Source: Sepioteuthis lessoniana
Lineage: Eukaryota > Mollusca > Cephalopoda > Myopsida > Loliginidae
Length of the DNA stretch: 64,000 nt
Direction: 5' to 3'
Assembly (NCBI GenBank): GCA_963585895.1
Contig: OY757934.1
Location: forward strand, 46,243,055-46,307,054
Shown: positions 53,858 through 63,645 of the stretch, one piece after another
Numbering within the stretch: the stretch's first letter is position 1
How the letters are laid out: the number at the start of each line of letters is the position of its first letter
The notes under the pieces: model-generated
What the model was told of the DNA's origin: nothing
The model's database searches: none
What the model saw: only the letters and a program-made list of their open reading frames with translations
Made by a program: the position numbers and the translations under genes

Positions 53858-54755
53858 CGTGGTGCATTCAATAAGATTCCATACTTTTTTCGTACTGGCA
53901 TTTAAATTTATCGTAGACTCTTGAAAAATCAGTATGTTATTGCTATACATCTTATGAGATGACTGACCAATTTTTATGATTTCAGATGCAAATGAACAGC
54001 TACAGCAGCAATTGGAATACACCATACTAAACCCTGATTGTGACGGCTGGTGAATTTCAAAAATGCAATCTGGCACGTTAGAAGAACGATATGCAATAAA
54101 ATTCTGTTTTAATCTTGGAAAAAAGGCCACAGAAACGTATGGAATGCTTCAGACTGCTTTTGGAGCATCTTGCATGAATCGAGCATCAGTTTTTGAGTGG
54201 CATAGAATCAAGGAAGCCAGGGAGTCTGTGAGGGATGATAAGAGGTGAGGGAGGAATACGGAAGTCAATACACCAGAGTTGATTGGCCAAAGGGTTAGGG
54301 TTAGGGTTACTATGTTGAGGTTTTAAGGGAGTTCAGGAGGGGTTCCGTCAGAAGACGCCAGCACTCTACAAATCGGGTCAGTGGCATTTGGACCAGGACA
54401 ATGCACCAGTCCACAATTCCATCCTTGTCACAGACTATTTGACCAAGATGGGCATCAAGACACTTCCTCAGCCTCCCTATTGTCCAGACCTTGCTACCTG
54501 TGACTTTTGGTCATTCCCTAAGCTCAGAGGCTGTCGTTATGAGACAATTGAGGAGATGAAAGAGGCTGTGACGAAGGTTATTGACACGCTCACCTTAGAG
54601 GACTTCCATGGGGGCTTCCAGAAGATGTTGGAACGGTACAACACGTGCATTGCAGCCGGAGGAGATTACTCGGAGGGAGACTAGAGTTTCATGTGTGTAC
54701 TATCAATAAAAGCGCATATACGAAAAAAGTCTGGAAATTTATTTGATGATCCTTG
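53858..54755 (+). mobile_element. Mariner (DD34D) deletion derivative, both ends present
   Basis: 898 bp between TA dinucleotides. Inverted ends CGTGGTGCATTCAATAAG and the complement CAAGGATCATCAAATAAA. The 5' coding part MQSGTLEERYAIKFCFNLGK (from 54063) and [20 protein letters not shown] holds the N-terminal helix-turn-helix. A deletion then joins it to the C-terminal catalytic part with second and third Asp (QDNAPVHNSILVTDYL; CPDLATCDFW). The first Asp block is gone, so the protein cannot be active. Confidence 0.87.
54388..54684 (+). pseudogene. Mariner transposase C-terminal half
   Basis: 98 codons open. QDNAPVH carries the second Asp and CPDLATCDF the third (34 residues between), followed by LRGCRYETIEEMKEAVTKVI and the C-terminal RYNTCIAAGGDYSEGD. 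Frame is kept to the natural stop, although the first half is out of frame after the deletion. Confidence 0.82.
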
Positions 54756-54759
54756 TATA

Positions 54760-54997
54760 TCGTTTTCACGTTCTTTGTTTCAAAATATTCTGGCATTTAC
54801 GAAATTTTCCAATGATCGAAATATATGAAAATCTGTAGATGCTAAATCTGGTTGCTATCGAATATCTGGAAGAATTTTCTATCCTAAAAATCATATTTTT
54901 ATGAGAACAGTTAAAAAAATTTAACTTATACTCGTTTTAATATCATATCTAGTAAAACGTCATTACTTTCTGAACACATCACCTGAACATTTACTTT

Positions 54998-55043
<46 letters not shown>

Positions 55044-55178
55044 TTGTAAACCATATTTACTGATCTCCCACCCAACCCAAAAAATAAGCGTGTGTGTCAT
55101 ATGAAGAGACGGATATAATATTCTTCGTCGAAATAGATTTATAATGGCACTTTAACCGTGATTGAATTTTCTTTCAGT

Positions 55179-55244
<66 letters not shown>

Positions 55245-55585
55245 TGTCAACGAAAAGAATGGGTTTGTCAAACATAATTTGGAAACTAATCACAACTTAA
55301 TATTTAAAGATTCCTAAATGTTACTTGATATACAGAAAAGACAACAAAGAATTGTTGAATCTAACATTATTTCTAAAATATTTAGCAGAGTCTCGGGTTT
55401 TTCAACTTATCAACTAATTTTGTTAAATTGGCAGAAAAAGCGACAAGATCCTTTATTTGAATTAATTAGTTTTTATTAATTTTTTATACTCACTTTCAAT
55501 GTTTTTTCTCTAACACTTCTAATCATAATTCTTCTTAAATTACAAACAGCTATTTAAGAGAAAAAAAGGTAGGAAGAAAAAAGAT

Positions 55586-55587
<2 letters not shown>
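54760..55587. other. AT-rich DNA with two TA microsatellites
   Basis: TA runs at about 55010-55036 and 55183-55240. No recognised element in between. Confidence 0.5.
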
Positions 55588-55666
<79 letters not shown>

Positions 55667-55725
55667 TAGAAAGAGAGAGAGGGTTAGAAAGAGAGAGAGA
55701 AAAAGATAGAGAGAGAGAGAGAAGG
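55588..55725. repeat. (TA)n(GA)n microsatellite
   Basis: TA run, then GA run with two GGGTTAGAAAGAGA interruptions. Confidence 0.95.
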
Positions 55726-56012
55726 AAGAAAGAAAAAGGCCTTTTTTTTAGCAGAAACATTATGCTTTTAAAATAAAATTCAAACACTAATTACGCAACA
55801 GTTTTCAGAGAAAACGTTACTAAAAGTAATAGAGTATGAAAAGTTCTCTCGTTTTTTTTTTCGTTTCATTTTGAAAATGAATATAATTCAGAGGATTCAG
55901 TATCGCATATTAACATTACCTTGGTGATGGTTTGATATAAAAACCGAAACCTTTCATGTCTAATAATCTGACTACGAATAAAACCATTTTCTGATGATCT
56001 TGTATTTTTAAT
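55726..56012. other. AT-rich spacer
   Basis: No recognised feature. Confidence 0.4.
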
Positions 56013-56056
56013 ACACACACACATACACACACACACAGATATATATATATATATAT
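56013..56056. repeat. (CA)n(TA)n microsatellite
   Basis: CA run followed by TA run, 40 bp left of an RTE LINE fragment. Confidence 0.9.
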
Positions 56057-56094
56057 TTTAAATTAACGTTACATTTCTTTATTGTCTGTCTAGA

Positions 56095-56955
56095 TTACGC
56101 GCTTAGAACATCGATTGATAAAATACGAGAAAACGGCTTCGAGCTGACAAAGAAAAGAAGCAGAAGGCACCCTGCAAAAACAATTACCGATGCCGACTAC
56201 GCCGATGACATAGCGATACTGGCAAATACACCCAATCAATCTGAAACACTACTGTATAGTTTGTAACGAGCCGCCGCAGGCATTGGCCTCCATGTCAACG
56301 CACACAAAATAGAATATATGTACTATAATCAAACAGGCGACATCACCACACTTGGTGGAACCCCTTTTAAACTAGTAGACAAATTCATCTACCGAAGAAG
56401 CAGCATATTATCAACAGAAAAATACCTCGACACGCGGCTAACGAAGGCATGGGCAGTTATCGATAGGTTATCGATCATATGGAAATCAGACCTGACTGAT
56501 AAAATGAAACGCAGTTTCTTCTAGGCAGCTGTCGTATCGATACTGCTGTATGGGTGCACCACTTGGACGCTAACTAAACGGCTGGAGAAGCTAGACGGCA
56601 ATTACACAAGAATGCTGCGAGCAATATTGAACAAGTCCTGGCGGCAACATCCCCCAAGGCACCAACTATACGGCCAGCTGCCTCCCATCACGAAAACTAT
56701 CCAAGTTAGACGAACCAGACATACTGGTCACTGTTGGAGAAGCAGGGACGAGCTCATGAGTGATGTACTCCTATGGAACCCCACATATGGCCGGGCAAAA
56801 GCAGGACGACCAGCACGAACATACATACTGCAGCTATGTGAGGATACAGAGTGTAGTCCTGAAGACCTGCCGGAGGCGATGAATGATAGGGAGAAGTGGC
56901 GAGAGAGGGTCAGGGATATCCGTGCTAGCGTCACGACATGATGATGATGATGAAC
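56095..56955 (+). mobile_element. RTE-type LINE, 3' third
   Basis: Starts at LDYALRTSIDKIRENGFELT and runs to the (GAT)n tail at 56938-56954. Contains DADYADDIAILANTP with an intact YADD box, but a stop (TTTGTAACGAG near 56260) and another (TTCTAGGC at 56522) break it. Confidence 0.85.
56612..56941 (+). pseudogene. RTE LINE C-terminal domain fragment
   Basis: 109 codons open: RRTRHTGHCWRSRDELMSDV, RAKAGRPARTYILQLCEDTE and PEDLPEAMNDREKWRERVRD. This Cys/His-bearing C-terminal domain is shared by all RTE copies here. Its role in the family is not defined; nucleic acid binding is likely. Confidence 0.75.
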
Positions 56956-57049
56956 TTTACATTTGAATATATCAAAGTATGTATTTTTCAGCATAATCTT
57001 TTTCTTTGTAAATGCACTTAATTCATTAGTGAATATCAATTATATAGAT

Positions 57050-57560
57050 CAAGCTTTATCAAACTTCGCTGGGCTGAAAGAAATGTCTTTGTAAAATGAC
57101 GATCAGCCTGAAATATCAAGTGTGTAGGGAGGATGTGTATGAACATCATATCAGTCCGAAATATTGATATTATTGTGTACAATGAAATAGCATTAAACCC
57201 AAAATATTGGGCACACGATCTATAGTAAAATGAAGATCAGCCTGAAATATTTGGCTTTCGGTGTATTGTATAATAGCAATTATCCCGAAATATGGGCTTA
57301 TGGTGTATAGTAAGATAGCCCTTGGCCCGAAATATGGGCGTATGGTGTACAACAAAATATCTTTAAACTCAAAATATTGGGTTTATACTATTTACCGAAC
57401 CCCTCCGCTCGGGCAGGTTATGACACAAGGTCAATTTTTAAGCGGAGTTTAACAGGTTTGAATTCAGAGTTTTCCTTCTCCTAGACTAGTTGCCTAACCA
57501 AGGCTGAAGAACCCAGTCTGCCCTACTATTGGGTTTATAGTGAATTGTAAAATAGCCTTC
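57050..57560. repeat. Minisatellite with about 55-60-bp units, split by SINE B
   Basis: At least six diverged units with CCCGAAATATGGGCTTATGG and GTGTATAGTAAAATAGC. Overlapping frames on both strands only reflect the repeats. Confidence 0.75.
57388..57527 (-). mobile_element. SINE B, 5'-truncated, with 12-bp duplication
   Basis: 140 bp with the SINE 3' end at the left (ACCGAACCCCTCCGCTCGGG). Flanked by ATTGGGTTTATA at 57376-57387 and 57528-57539. Truncation at the 5' end and a direct duplication are LINE-type insertion marks. Little diverged, so recent. Confidence 0.88.
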
Positions 57561-58406
57561 ATTTTGAAATATTGAGTCCAACATTTCTCTTCTATTTTAA
57601 CTGCCTTATGTTTAGCAGCAAAAAAGCATTACCTCCATGGTTAATCTCGATAAAGGCTCGTCGTACAAAGGAATATTTAAATTCAGGAATTTTAGGAATA
57701 TTCGATTTTATTAATTTTTTGGGTGAGTTTTTATGGGTTAATCAACTGACATTTTATTGGGAACCTCCACAGCGTTCCTGTTTCTTCAACAAATAGGCGG
57801 GTCGTTTACCTCTTGGTTTGATTTCTTGAGACAAGTTATAACATTTAAAAGCTGAAACAAAATGGACAGATATTATTTCATCTCCACCTACTTCCGGAAT
57901 TTTGCAAAGAGCTTCTTCAACAGATTTAAATCAGGGAGGAAATCCTTGACCTGTCTGATCTCTACCTGACAGCTATGGAAACATATCACTGACAATATGT
58001 TAATAACATAAAATACTAATTATTCAACTTAGTGTAAATTAGCATTTGAAAATAATTATCAACAAGTATCAAAGGTATTTCTGTTTTTTAATTAACTGAG
58101 AGTTTATGGTGAATATCTTGAGAGTTCTTGAATGTTTTTAAACTGATGTAATGAGAGAATAGTGTGTTTCAATCCTCTGAACACCTCTGAAAGAGTGTTG
58201 GTGGTGGTACGGTTGTTCTCCTCTACGTTGCATTAAGTCTCAAAATCGATAAATGATATATACAATATAAGCATTTTAAAAACGCTTTAGGCAGGTTGGG
58301 GTTGTACGATCAGATATTTCTATATTTCCTTCCGTTTATTGTCTTACTCGATACAGTGTGACTTAGTCACCAGGCCAGCCACCCGTGTATTTCTCCCTGC
58401 ATGGTA
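57561..58406. other. Unassigned DNA
   Basis: A 74-codon frame at 57572-57796 has no recognised domain. No repeat family seen. Confidence 0.4.
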
Positions 58407-58900
58407 AGGGCCAGTCGGTTGGAGTTGTAGAATACAACGACTGAATCTCTGCAGAGAGATAAGACTCCCCCAAACGAATGTGCTGGTAATGACACTAAGC
58501 AATCTAATGCTGAGGCTCCATTAATACTAACACTTTGGGGAATGTGGAGTTCCCCTTCATTGCAATCGCTCCCAGGTCTACTCTGTCCCGGAGTGATAAC
58601 ACCTGATAGGATCCTATCTATGGGTCAAATAGATCTGTTTGCTATTTAAACTGTATAGTTTGACATTTAGATAGAGGGCAAACAAATGATTTATGCTAAA
58701 CTGAATTGTTTGAAATAGAACTGTATGATCATTTATCTGTGAGTAAACAAATGATTGGTGTTTAATTGATTTGTTAGTGATACATAGCAATACTTGAAAA
58801 CATTTAATTCCGAGCAAACAAATGATTAATAGTGAATAGAATCATTCGTATTAGATAGAAATAAGTGAAACCATTTAACTGTGTGACAAAAAAAAAAGAG
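58407..58900 (+). repeat. Dispersed repeat D, left part
   Basis: Starts GGGCCAGTCGGTTGGAGTTG, full core, then a run of diverged ACAAATGATT units. The D end box appears only at 61085-61145, beyond the LINE. Confidence 0.7.
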
Positions 58901-58965
58901 ATCTCAGGCTCGCTTAAAAATATTATCAAGAAAGGTGTTTAGAAAGCATATATTAGATATATATG

Positions 58966-61030
58966 TATCATCATCATCATCATCATATCGTGCTGGCAGC
59001 ACGGATATCCCTGACCCTCTTTCGCCACTCCTCCCTATCGTTCATCGCCCTAGGTAGGTCTTCAGGACAACAACCTGTATCCTCACATAGCTGCTGAATG
59101 TACGTTCGTGCTGGTCGTCCTGCTTTTGCGCGGCCGTGTGTGGGGATCCATAAGAGTACATCTCTTATGAGTTCATCTCTGCTTCTCCAGCAATGTCCTG
59201 CATGTCTGGTTCGTCTAACTTGAATAGTTTTCGTGATAGGGGACAGGTGGCCATACAGTTGGTGTCTTGTTGGGTGTTGCCGCCAGGACTTGTTGAGGAT
59301 TGCACGCAGCATTCTTGTGTAATTGCCATCTAGTTTCTTCTCCAGCCGTTTTGTTAGCGTCCATGTAGTGCATCCATATAGCAGTATCGATGTGACCGCT
59401 GCCTGGAAGAAACTGCGTTTCATTTTATCGGTTAGGTCTGATTTCCATATAGTCGATAGCCTATTGATAGCTGTCCATGCTTTCGTTAACCTCGTTTCGA
59501 TGTCCTTTTCGGTTGATTCGACGCTGCTTCCTAGGTACGTGAATTTGTCTACTAGTTTAAGAGGGGTTCCTTCTAGAGTGGAGATGTCCCCCGTTTGGTT
59601 ATAGCACATATATTCCGTTTTATGTGCATTAACATGGAGGCCTATGCTTGCTGCTGTTCGTTCCAAACTATGCAGAAGTGTTTCGGCTTGGTCAGGTGTA
59701 TTTGCCAGTATCGCTATGTCATCGGCGTAGTCGGCGTCGGTAATTGTTGTTGCGGGGTATCTTCTGCTTCTTTTCTTCGTCAGTTCGAAGCCATTCTCTT
59801 TGATTTTGTCAATCGATGTTCTAAGTACGTAGTCTAGACAAATGATAAAGAGATACGGAGCCAGCGTGTCTCCTTGTAGTACTCCTGCTACTATGTCGAA
59901 GTATTCTGTGTCTCCATCTGGTGATCGTACTTTTACTTTAGTGTTTCTATAGAGAATCGTTATTGCCGCTACGGTTTCTTTAGGTATGCCGTACGCTAGT
60001 AGGATTTGTTCCATCTTTCCTCTGTGAATGGAGTCGAAAGCCTTGGTAAAGTCGACAAATATTAATGTCGCTTGTAGGTTCTTTGCCCGTACACCTTCAA
60101 GGATTCTGCGGATGGTTAATATTTGTGAGGTCGTAGATCTATTTCTTCGGAAGCCATTTTGGTTTTTTCTAAGTATGTTGTCGATTTTGGGTTCTATTCT
60201 GTTTCGTAGTAGGGCATTGTAGATTTTGGCAGCTATGGATGTAAGTGTTATGCCTCGGTAGTTTTTGGCTAATCCGAGGTCCCCCTTTTTAGGGAAGGGG
60301 AGTATGCATCCCTTCGTCCATCTATCTATCGGATTTTGATTGTATACTGCGTTGCAGTGTCGGAGCAGTATGTCGGCGAATTGTCTGGTCTTCCATACTT
60401 CCGGGGGAATTTCGTCCAGTCCTGCAGCTTTTCTATTTTTAATTTTTCTGAGAACCGAGTCGAGTTCTTCTTGTGTGAACGGTCCAAGTTTAATGTCTAA
60501 TTGTTTGCTAATTATTCTGGTGATTGGTTCAGGCGTTATTTTTGGTGGGTTTCCAAGTAAGTTTTCGAAGTGCTGTTTCCACAGTTTTATTCTTTCTTGT
60601 TGGTTTGCTGCTTTAAGTTTTGCTTTGGCCGTGTTCTTTCTTCTGCTCACTTCGTTTATTGTTTGCCAGGCAATTCTAGATTGTCTATCTTCCACCGAGT
60701 CTCTAATCTTATCTATCTGATTTTGAATGTATTCTGTCTGTTCCTTTATATATATGCCTGTTAATTGATATTGTGCCGTTTTTAGTTTTAAGGCATTTGT
60801 GTTTGTTGGGTTTTTTCGATAGTTTTTGGAGGCTGTTTTCACTAGTGCACGTTTTTCTCTCACCGCTAAAGTTTCCCATGGGACTCTATATTTAGTTTTA
60901 ATTTTTGTTGGAATGTATTTTGCTGCTGCCTCGAGGTGTGCATTGACGAAATTTTCGTATTCGTCGTTTGGTGTACTTTTTTCCGTCTTTTCTTGTAGTG
61001 TTTCGAATCTGTTTCTTAATTCTAATAATG
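58966..61030 (-). mobile_element. RTE-type LINE, 5'-truncated, longest copy
   Basis: About 2.06 kb on minus. The 3' end is at the left with an (ATC)n tail (58968-58985). The right edge, about 61030, passes into D-type sequence (GATATGCCATAAAACC). The apurinic-type endonuclease that precedes the RT in complete RTE elements is absent. Confidence 0.85.
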
Positions 61031-61181
61031 GTAGATATGCCATAAAACCAAACAAAGACAAATCATATGTTTTTAATATATATGTATAAAAAGAATTTGG
61101 CTTTAAATAACCAACAATGGTCGATATGCCATAAAACTTAACCAAACCAAATCTAACTGGATTGTAGCTACTTTCTTGCAC
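58983..61181 (-). CDS. RTE-type LINE reverse transcriptase, N-terminally truncated, open
   Basis: 732 codons without a stop. Residues 1 to about 53 come from flanking repeat D and are not part of the protein family, so the Met at 61181 is not a real start. From ELRNRFE the order is: a basic linker (about 54-235), RT blocks KNYRGITLTS (306), NGFRRNRSTTSQ (342), catalytic FVDFTKAFDS (375), GVLQGDTLAP (433), YADD (485-488), and a C-terminal region with HLDGN-like thumb and RRTRHAGHCWRSRDE (656-670). All three RT Asp residues are present. It would copy LINE RNA at a nicked target, but without its endonuclease this copy is not autonomous. The open frame implies a recent insertion. Confidence 0.88.
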   Translation of the reverse strand: MQESSYNPVRFGLVKFYGISTIVGYLKPNSFYTYILKTYDLSLFGFMAYLPLLELRNRFETLQEKTEKSTPNDEYENFVNAHLEAAAKYIPTKIKTKYRVPWETLAVREKRALVKTASKNYRKNPTNTNALKLKTAQYQLTGIYIKEQTEYIQNQIDKIRDSVEDRQSRIAWQTINEVSRRKNTAKAKLKAANQQERIKLWKQHFENLLGNPPKITPEPITRIISKQLDIKLGPFTQEELDSVLRKIKNRKAAGLDEIPPEVWKTRQFADILLRHCNAVYNQNPIDRWTKGCILPFPKKGDLGLAKNYRGITLTSIAAKIYNALLRNRIEPKIDNILRKNQNGFRRNRSTTSQILTIRRILEGVRAKNLQATLIFVDFTKAFDSIHRGKMEQILLAYGIPKETVAAITILYRNTKVKVRSPDGDTEYFDIVAGVLQGDTLAPYLFIICLDYVLRTSIDKIKENGFELTKKRSRRYPATTITDADYADDIAILANTPDQAETLLHSLERTAASIGLHVNAHKTEYMCYNQTGDISTLEGTPLKLVDKFTYLGSSVESTEKDIETRLTKAWTAINRLSTIWKSDLTDKMKRSFFQAAVTSILLYGCTTWTLTKRLEKKLDGNYTRMLRAILNKSWRQHPTRHQLYGHLSPITKTIQVRRTRHAGHCWRSRDELIRDVLLWIPTHGRAKAGRPARTYIQQLCEDTGCCPEDLPRAMNDREEWRKRVRDIRAASTI
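61046..61150 (+). repeat. Dispersed repeat D, right end
   Basis: TATGTATAAAAAGAATTTGG, TTAAATAACCAACAATGG and GATATGCCATAAAACTTAAC with an AACC-like tail. Confidence 0.7.
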
Positions 61182-61319
61182 CGATGGTTATTTTGCCGCA
61201 CAGCGATGTCAGGCCCTACGTCACTGTGTTCTAAAGATGCTTTAGATCAGCCCAGAAGACACTGGTGTCACAAAGACAAAGAAAAGACAAAAAAAAAAAA
61301 AGTAATTTTACGAACCTCG
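61151..61319. other. Spacer between repeat D and CpG-richer region
   Basis: Mixed-composition DNA with an A13 run at about 61288. No repeat recognised. Confidence 0.4.
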
Positions 61320-61860
61320 TTCGTGTAGGCAGAGTGACCTCTAGAGAAAAAACGTGATTTTAATATAATCGCGCGTGAACTTTCACGTGTTGCACTACTG
61401 TTCCACTGGTGAGCATCGAACCTTCAAGAACCTTCGAATTGATTCCATCAAATCGCAAAATAAGAAAATCAAGTAGCGAGATTTTGGCAGTTCAAGACAG
61501 GTTTTCAAACAGGTTTCAACAGAGACGCGCGATGCACGACGCATAGAGCTCAGCCTGTCATAGCAATCCGACTGATATGATAAATATCAACAGGCCGATG
61601 ATAAAAACGCCGCCGCCATCGCCAAGAAGAGGAAAGAGAACCTTTTCTACAAACGCTAACTAAAGTGCACGGAGGGAAAGAATGATAAAGAAAGAAGGCG
61701 TTTGAGAGTGACAAAGCAAAAAGAAAAGAGAAGGCAAGGAAGTACGCTATTGAACGAACTTTTTAACAACAGTCCGCTGTAATTCCCGAAAATAAAGCGA
61801 CCACTATTTTCTTCCTTGAGGTTCAGGTTTTGCGTGTTTCTTTTCTGTGAATTCATTTCT
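61320..61860. other. CpG-richer, repeat-free segment, possible host promoter or 5' exon
   Basis: Unlike the rest of the window it holds several CpG clusters (ATCGCGCGTGAAC, AGACGCGCGATGCACGACGC, AACGCCGCCGCCATCGCC). No transposon family was recognised. A heat-shock element and an E-box CACGTG (61384-61389) lie inside. ATGATAAAAACGCCGCCGCC near 61578 opens only about 20 codons. A transcript starting here may have its coding exons outside the window, or may not exist. Confidence 0.4.
61417..61436. promoter_or_regulatory. Perfect four-unit heat-shock element
   Basis: CGAACCTTCAAGAACCTTCG is four contiguous alternating pentamers of the nGAAn/nTTCn type, the binding pattern of trimeric heat-shock factor (three units suffice). 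It lies in a CpG-richer, repeat-free stretch 28 bp right of a CACGTG box. Confidence 0.6.
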
Positions 61861-61909
61861 TTTTATCAGACACAAAACTTTAATTTTTTTGGTCCTATGC
61901 TACAGATAG

Positions 61910-62215
61910 ATAAGTAATTGGACTCTGCCAGAGAGCTGAAAAACTATGATATATGAGAGTGACGGTGATAACATTTGTAGTTAGTACACTTGGAACGGTC
62001 TCCAAAGTCTTGGAAAAGCGATTAGAACAACGGGAAGTCAAAGGAAGAATCGATACCATCCAGACTACAGTATTTTTGAGATCGGCCAGGATATTCAGAT
62101 GAATTCAGGAGACCTAAGGAGACTTGCTGTCGCTCAGCTTCTATGGAAAAACAATCAACTAACGCTGATGTGAAAAGTTCGCTGAGAGTAAAATAATAAA
62201 AGGAAACTTATTGGA
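61910..62215 (+). mobile_element. R2/R4 (Dong)-type LINE, 3' end
   Basis: C-terminal segment only: LDSARELKN-like, MRVTVITFVVSTLGTVSKVL, RRIDTIQTTVFLRSARIFR, then the 3' untranslated part to AGAGTAAAATAATAAAAGG. Confidence 0.7.
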
Positions 62216-62261
62216 GGCATAGGAAATAAAACGAAAAATAGAGACTATCGAGACCTCATCT

Positions 62262-62810
62262 TGCCCCGTCAGCTAGTAATGTAGAATACACCGACTGCAC
62301 CTCTGCAGAGGGGCAACCCCCTCATCACATTGAGTGTCCTGCATATAACACTAAACAATCTGATGGTGAGGTTCCAGTAATGCTGGAGCTTTGGGGGATG
62401 CTGAGTACCACTTCATTGCTATTGCTCCCAGATCCACTCTGACCGGGAGTTGCAGACCTGATAGTGTCCTATCTATGAAAAATAGAACTAAACTGCGTAC
62501 TCATACTAAACTGATTTGCTTGAAATAGGACTGTTTTAACATTTAAACTGCGTACTTACGCTAAACTGAGTTGTTTGAAATGGAACTGTTTTTGTATGCT
62601 AAACTGAATTGTTTGAAATAGAAATGTTTGACTAAACTGAATAGCTTTAAATAGAAATGTTTTTGACAATCAAACTGTGTACTTATGCTAAACTGAATTA
62701 TTTGAAATAGAACTGATTATTTGTATAAAATGAATTTGGCATTGAATAACCTATAAGGGTTGATATGTCATAAAACCCAAACAAACAAACAAACAAACAA
62801 ACCAGATCAC
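62262..62810 (+). repeat. Dispersed repeat D
   Basis: CCCCGTCAGCTAGTAATGTAG start, core, several GAATTGTTTGAAATAG units, GAATTTGGCATTGAATAACC end box and (AAAC)n tail. Confidence 0.78.
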
Positions 62811-62811
62811 A

Positions 62812-62935
62812 GCAATGTTAAAATCAATTAGAATATTAGAAGGGTTTTTGAAAGCTGAATAAACTTGCTGTCACTCATACTCCAGTGAAAAACCACCAGT
62901 TAGAGCTTGCGTGAAAAATTCACAATAATAAAAAT
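62812..62935 (+). mobile_element. R4-like LINE, extreme 3' end
   Basis: Reads TRILEGFLKAE-like C-terminus, then CTTGCTGTCACTCATACTCC and a CACAATAATAAAAATAATG end. Confidence 0.6.
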
Positions 62936-62939
62936 AATG

Positions 62940-63245
62940 ATAGTGGATGGATTGCTTTTCATGGCATGTCAACTTACCTAGGTTTATTCTATTCCATGAA
63001 TTTAGGTAAATGTGTTCATTTATATTTACATTTTTTGTGCCGATGTTTCATTTGTACACAGTCATATGATATCACAAATTTCTATTTAATACAAATAATT
63101 TGCACACATCTATATGGTTTCGAGTATTCCTCTCAAATAATAATATTTTATATACGATTTCAAGTATTCCAATCTTATGATGATAATTTATATTCAGTTA
63201 TATGGTTTCAAGTAATTATTTCTATTTAATTATAATCATTCGTTT
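62940..63245 (+). repeat. Repeat D2 units
   Basis: TTTTCATGGCATGTCAACTT edge and several TATGGTTTCAAGTATTCC units. Confidence 0.5.
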
Positions 63246-63387
63246 GGGGAATGTCCTCGTGGTGTAATGGTTAAAGCGATGGACTGAGGAATTGTAGTAC
63301 GCGAGTTCGTACCCCAGTCACGCTATTATGTTCACTTTCAGGCAAATACCCTTGGGAAAGGTATGAACCCTCTTATCCTCCCTTATA
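63246..63387 (+). mobile_element. SINE C
   Basis: Head ATGTCCTCGTGGTGTAATGG and TTAAAGCGATGGACTGAGG, box GAGTTCGTACCCCAG, body AATACCCTTGGGAAAGGTAT. Nearly the same as 23005-23150. Confidence 0.78.
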
Positions 63388-63645
63388 TAAGTAAGTAAGT
63401 TTAATTTGGCGATCGTAGTCGAGGGCGACCAGAAGGCTCACTTTTCAATAGCTACTACACTGAGGTGTAGGGGAGGGCGCAATTCTTTTCCCTGGATTGC
63501 CCCACTTTACCCTCGATACAAACCTTATGATGATTAGTGTTAAGCAAAGGGTTGTCGAGTACCATTCTTTTAATCTTTGGTATCACCCGACCTGGTATTG
63601 AACATAGGTCTCCATGACCACTGGCAAACACTCTACCCACGAAGC
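63388..63645 (-). mobile_element. SINE A
   Basis: Tail AAGTAAGTAAGTTTAATTTGG at left, directly after SINE C; head CTGGCAAACACTCTACCCACG at right. Confidence 0.8.

Noticed and set aside
59323-61089. Plus-strand frames over the RTE LINE
   Set aside because: Antisense shadows of the LINE reverse transcriptase, as the catalytic motifs are all on minus.
61578-61650. Start of a heat-shock protein gene right of the heat-shock element
   Set aside because: The ATG near 61578 opens only about 20 codons with no chaperone motif. Only the regulatory site can be supported.
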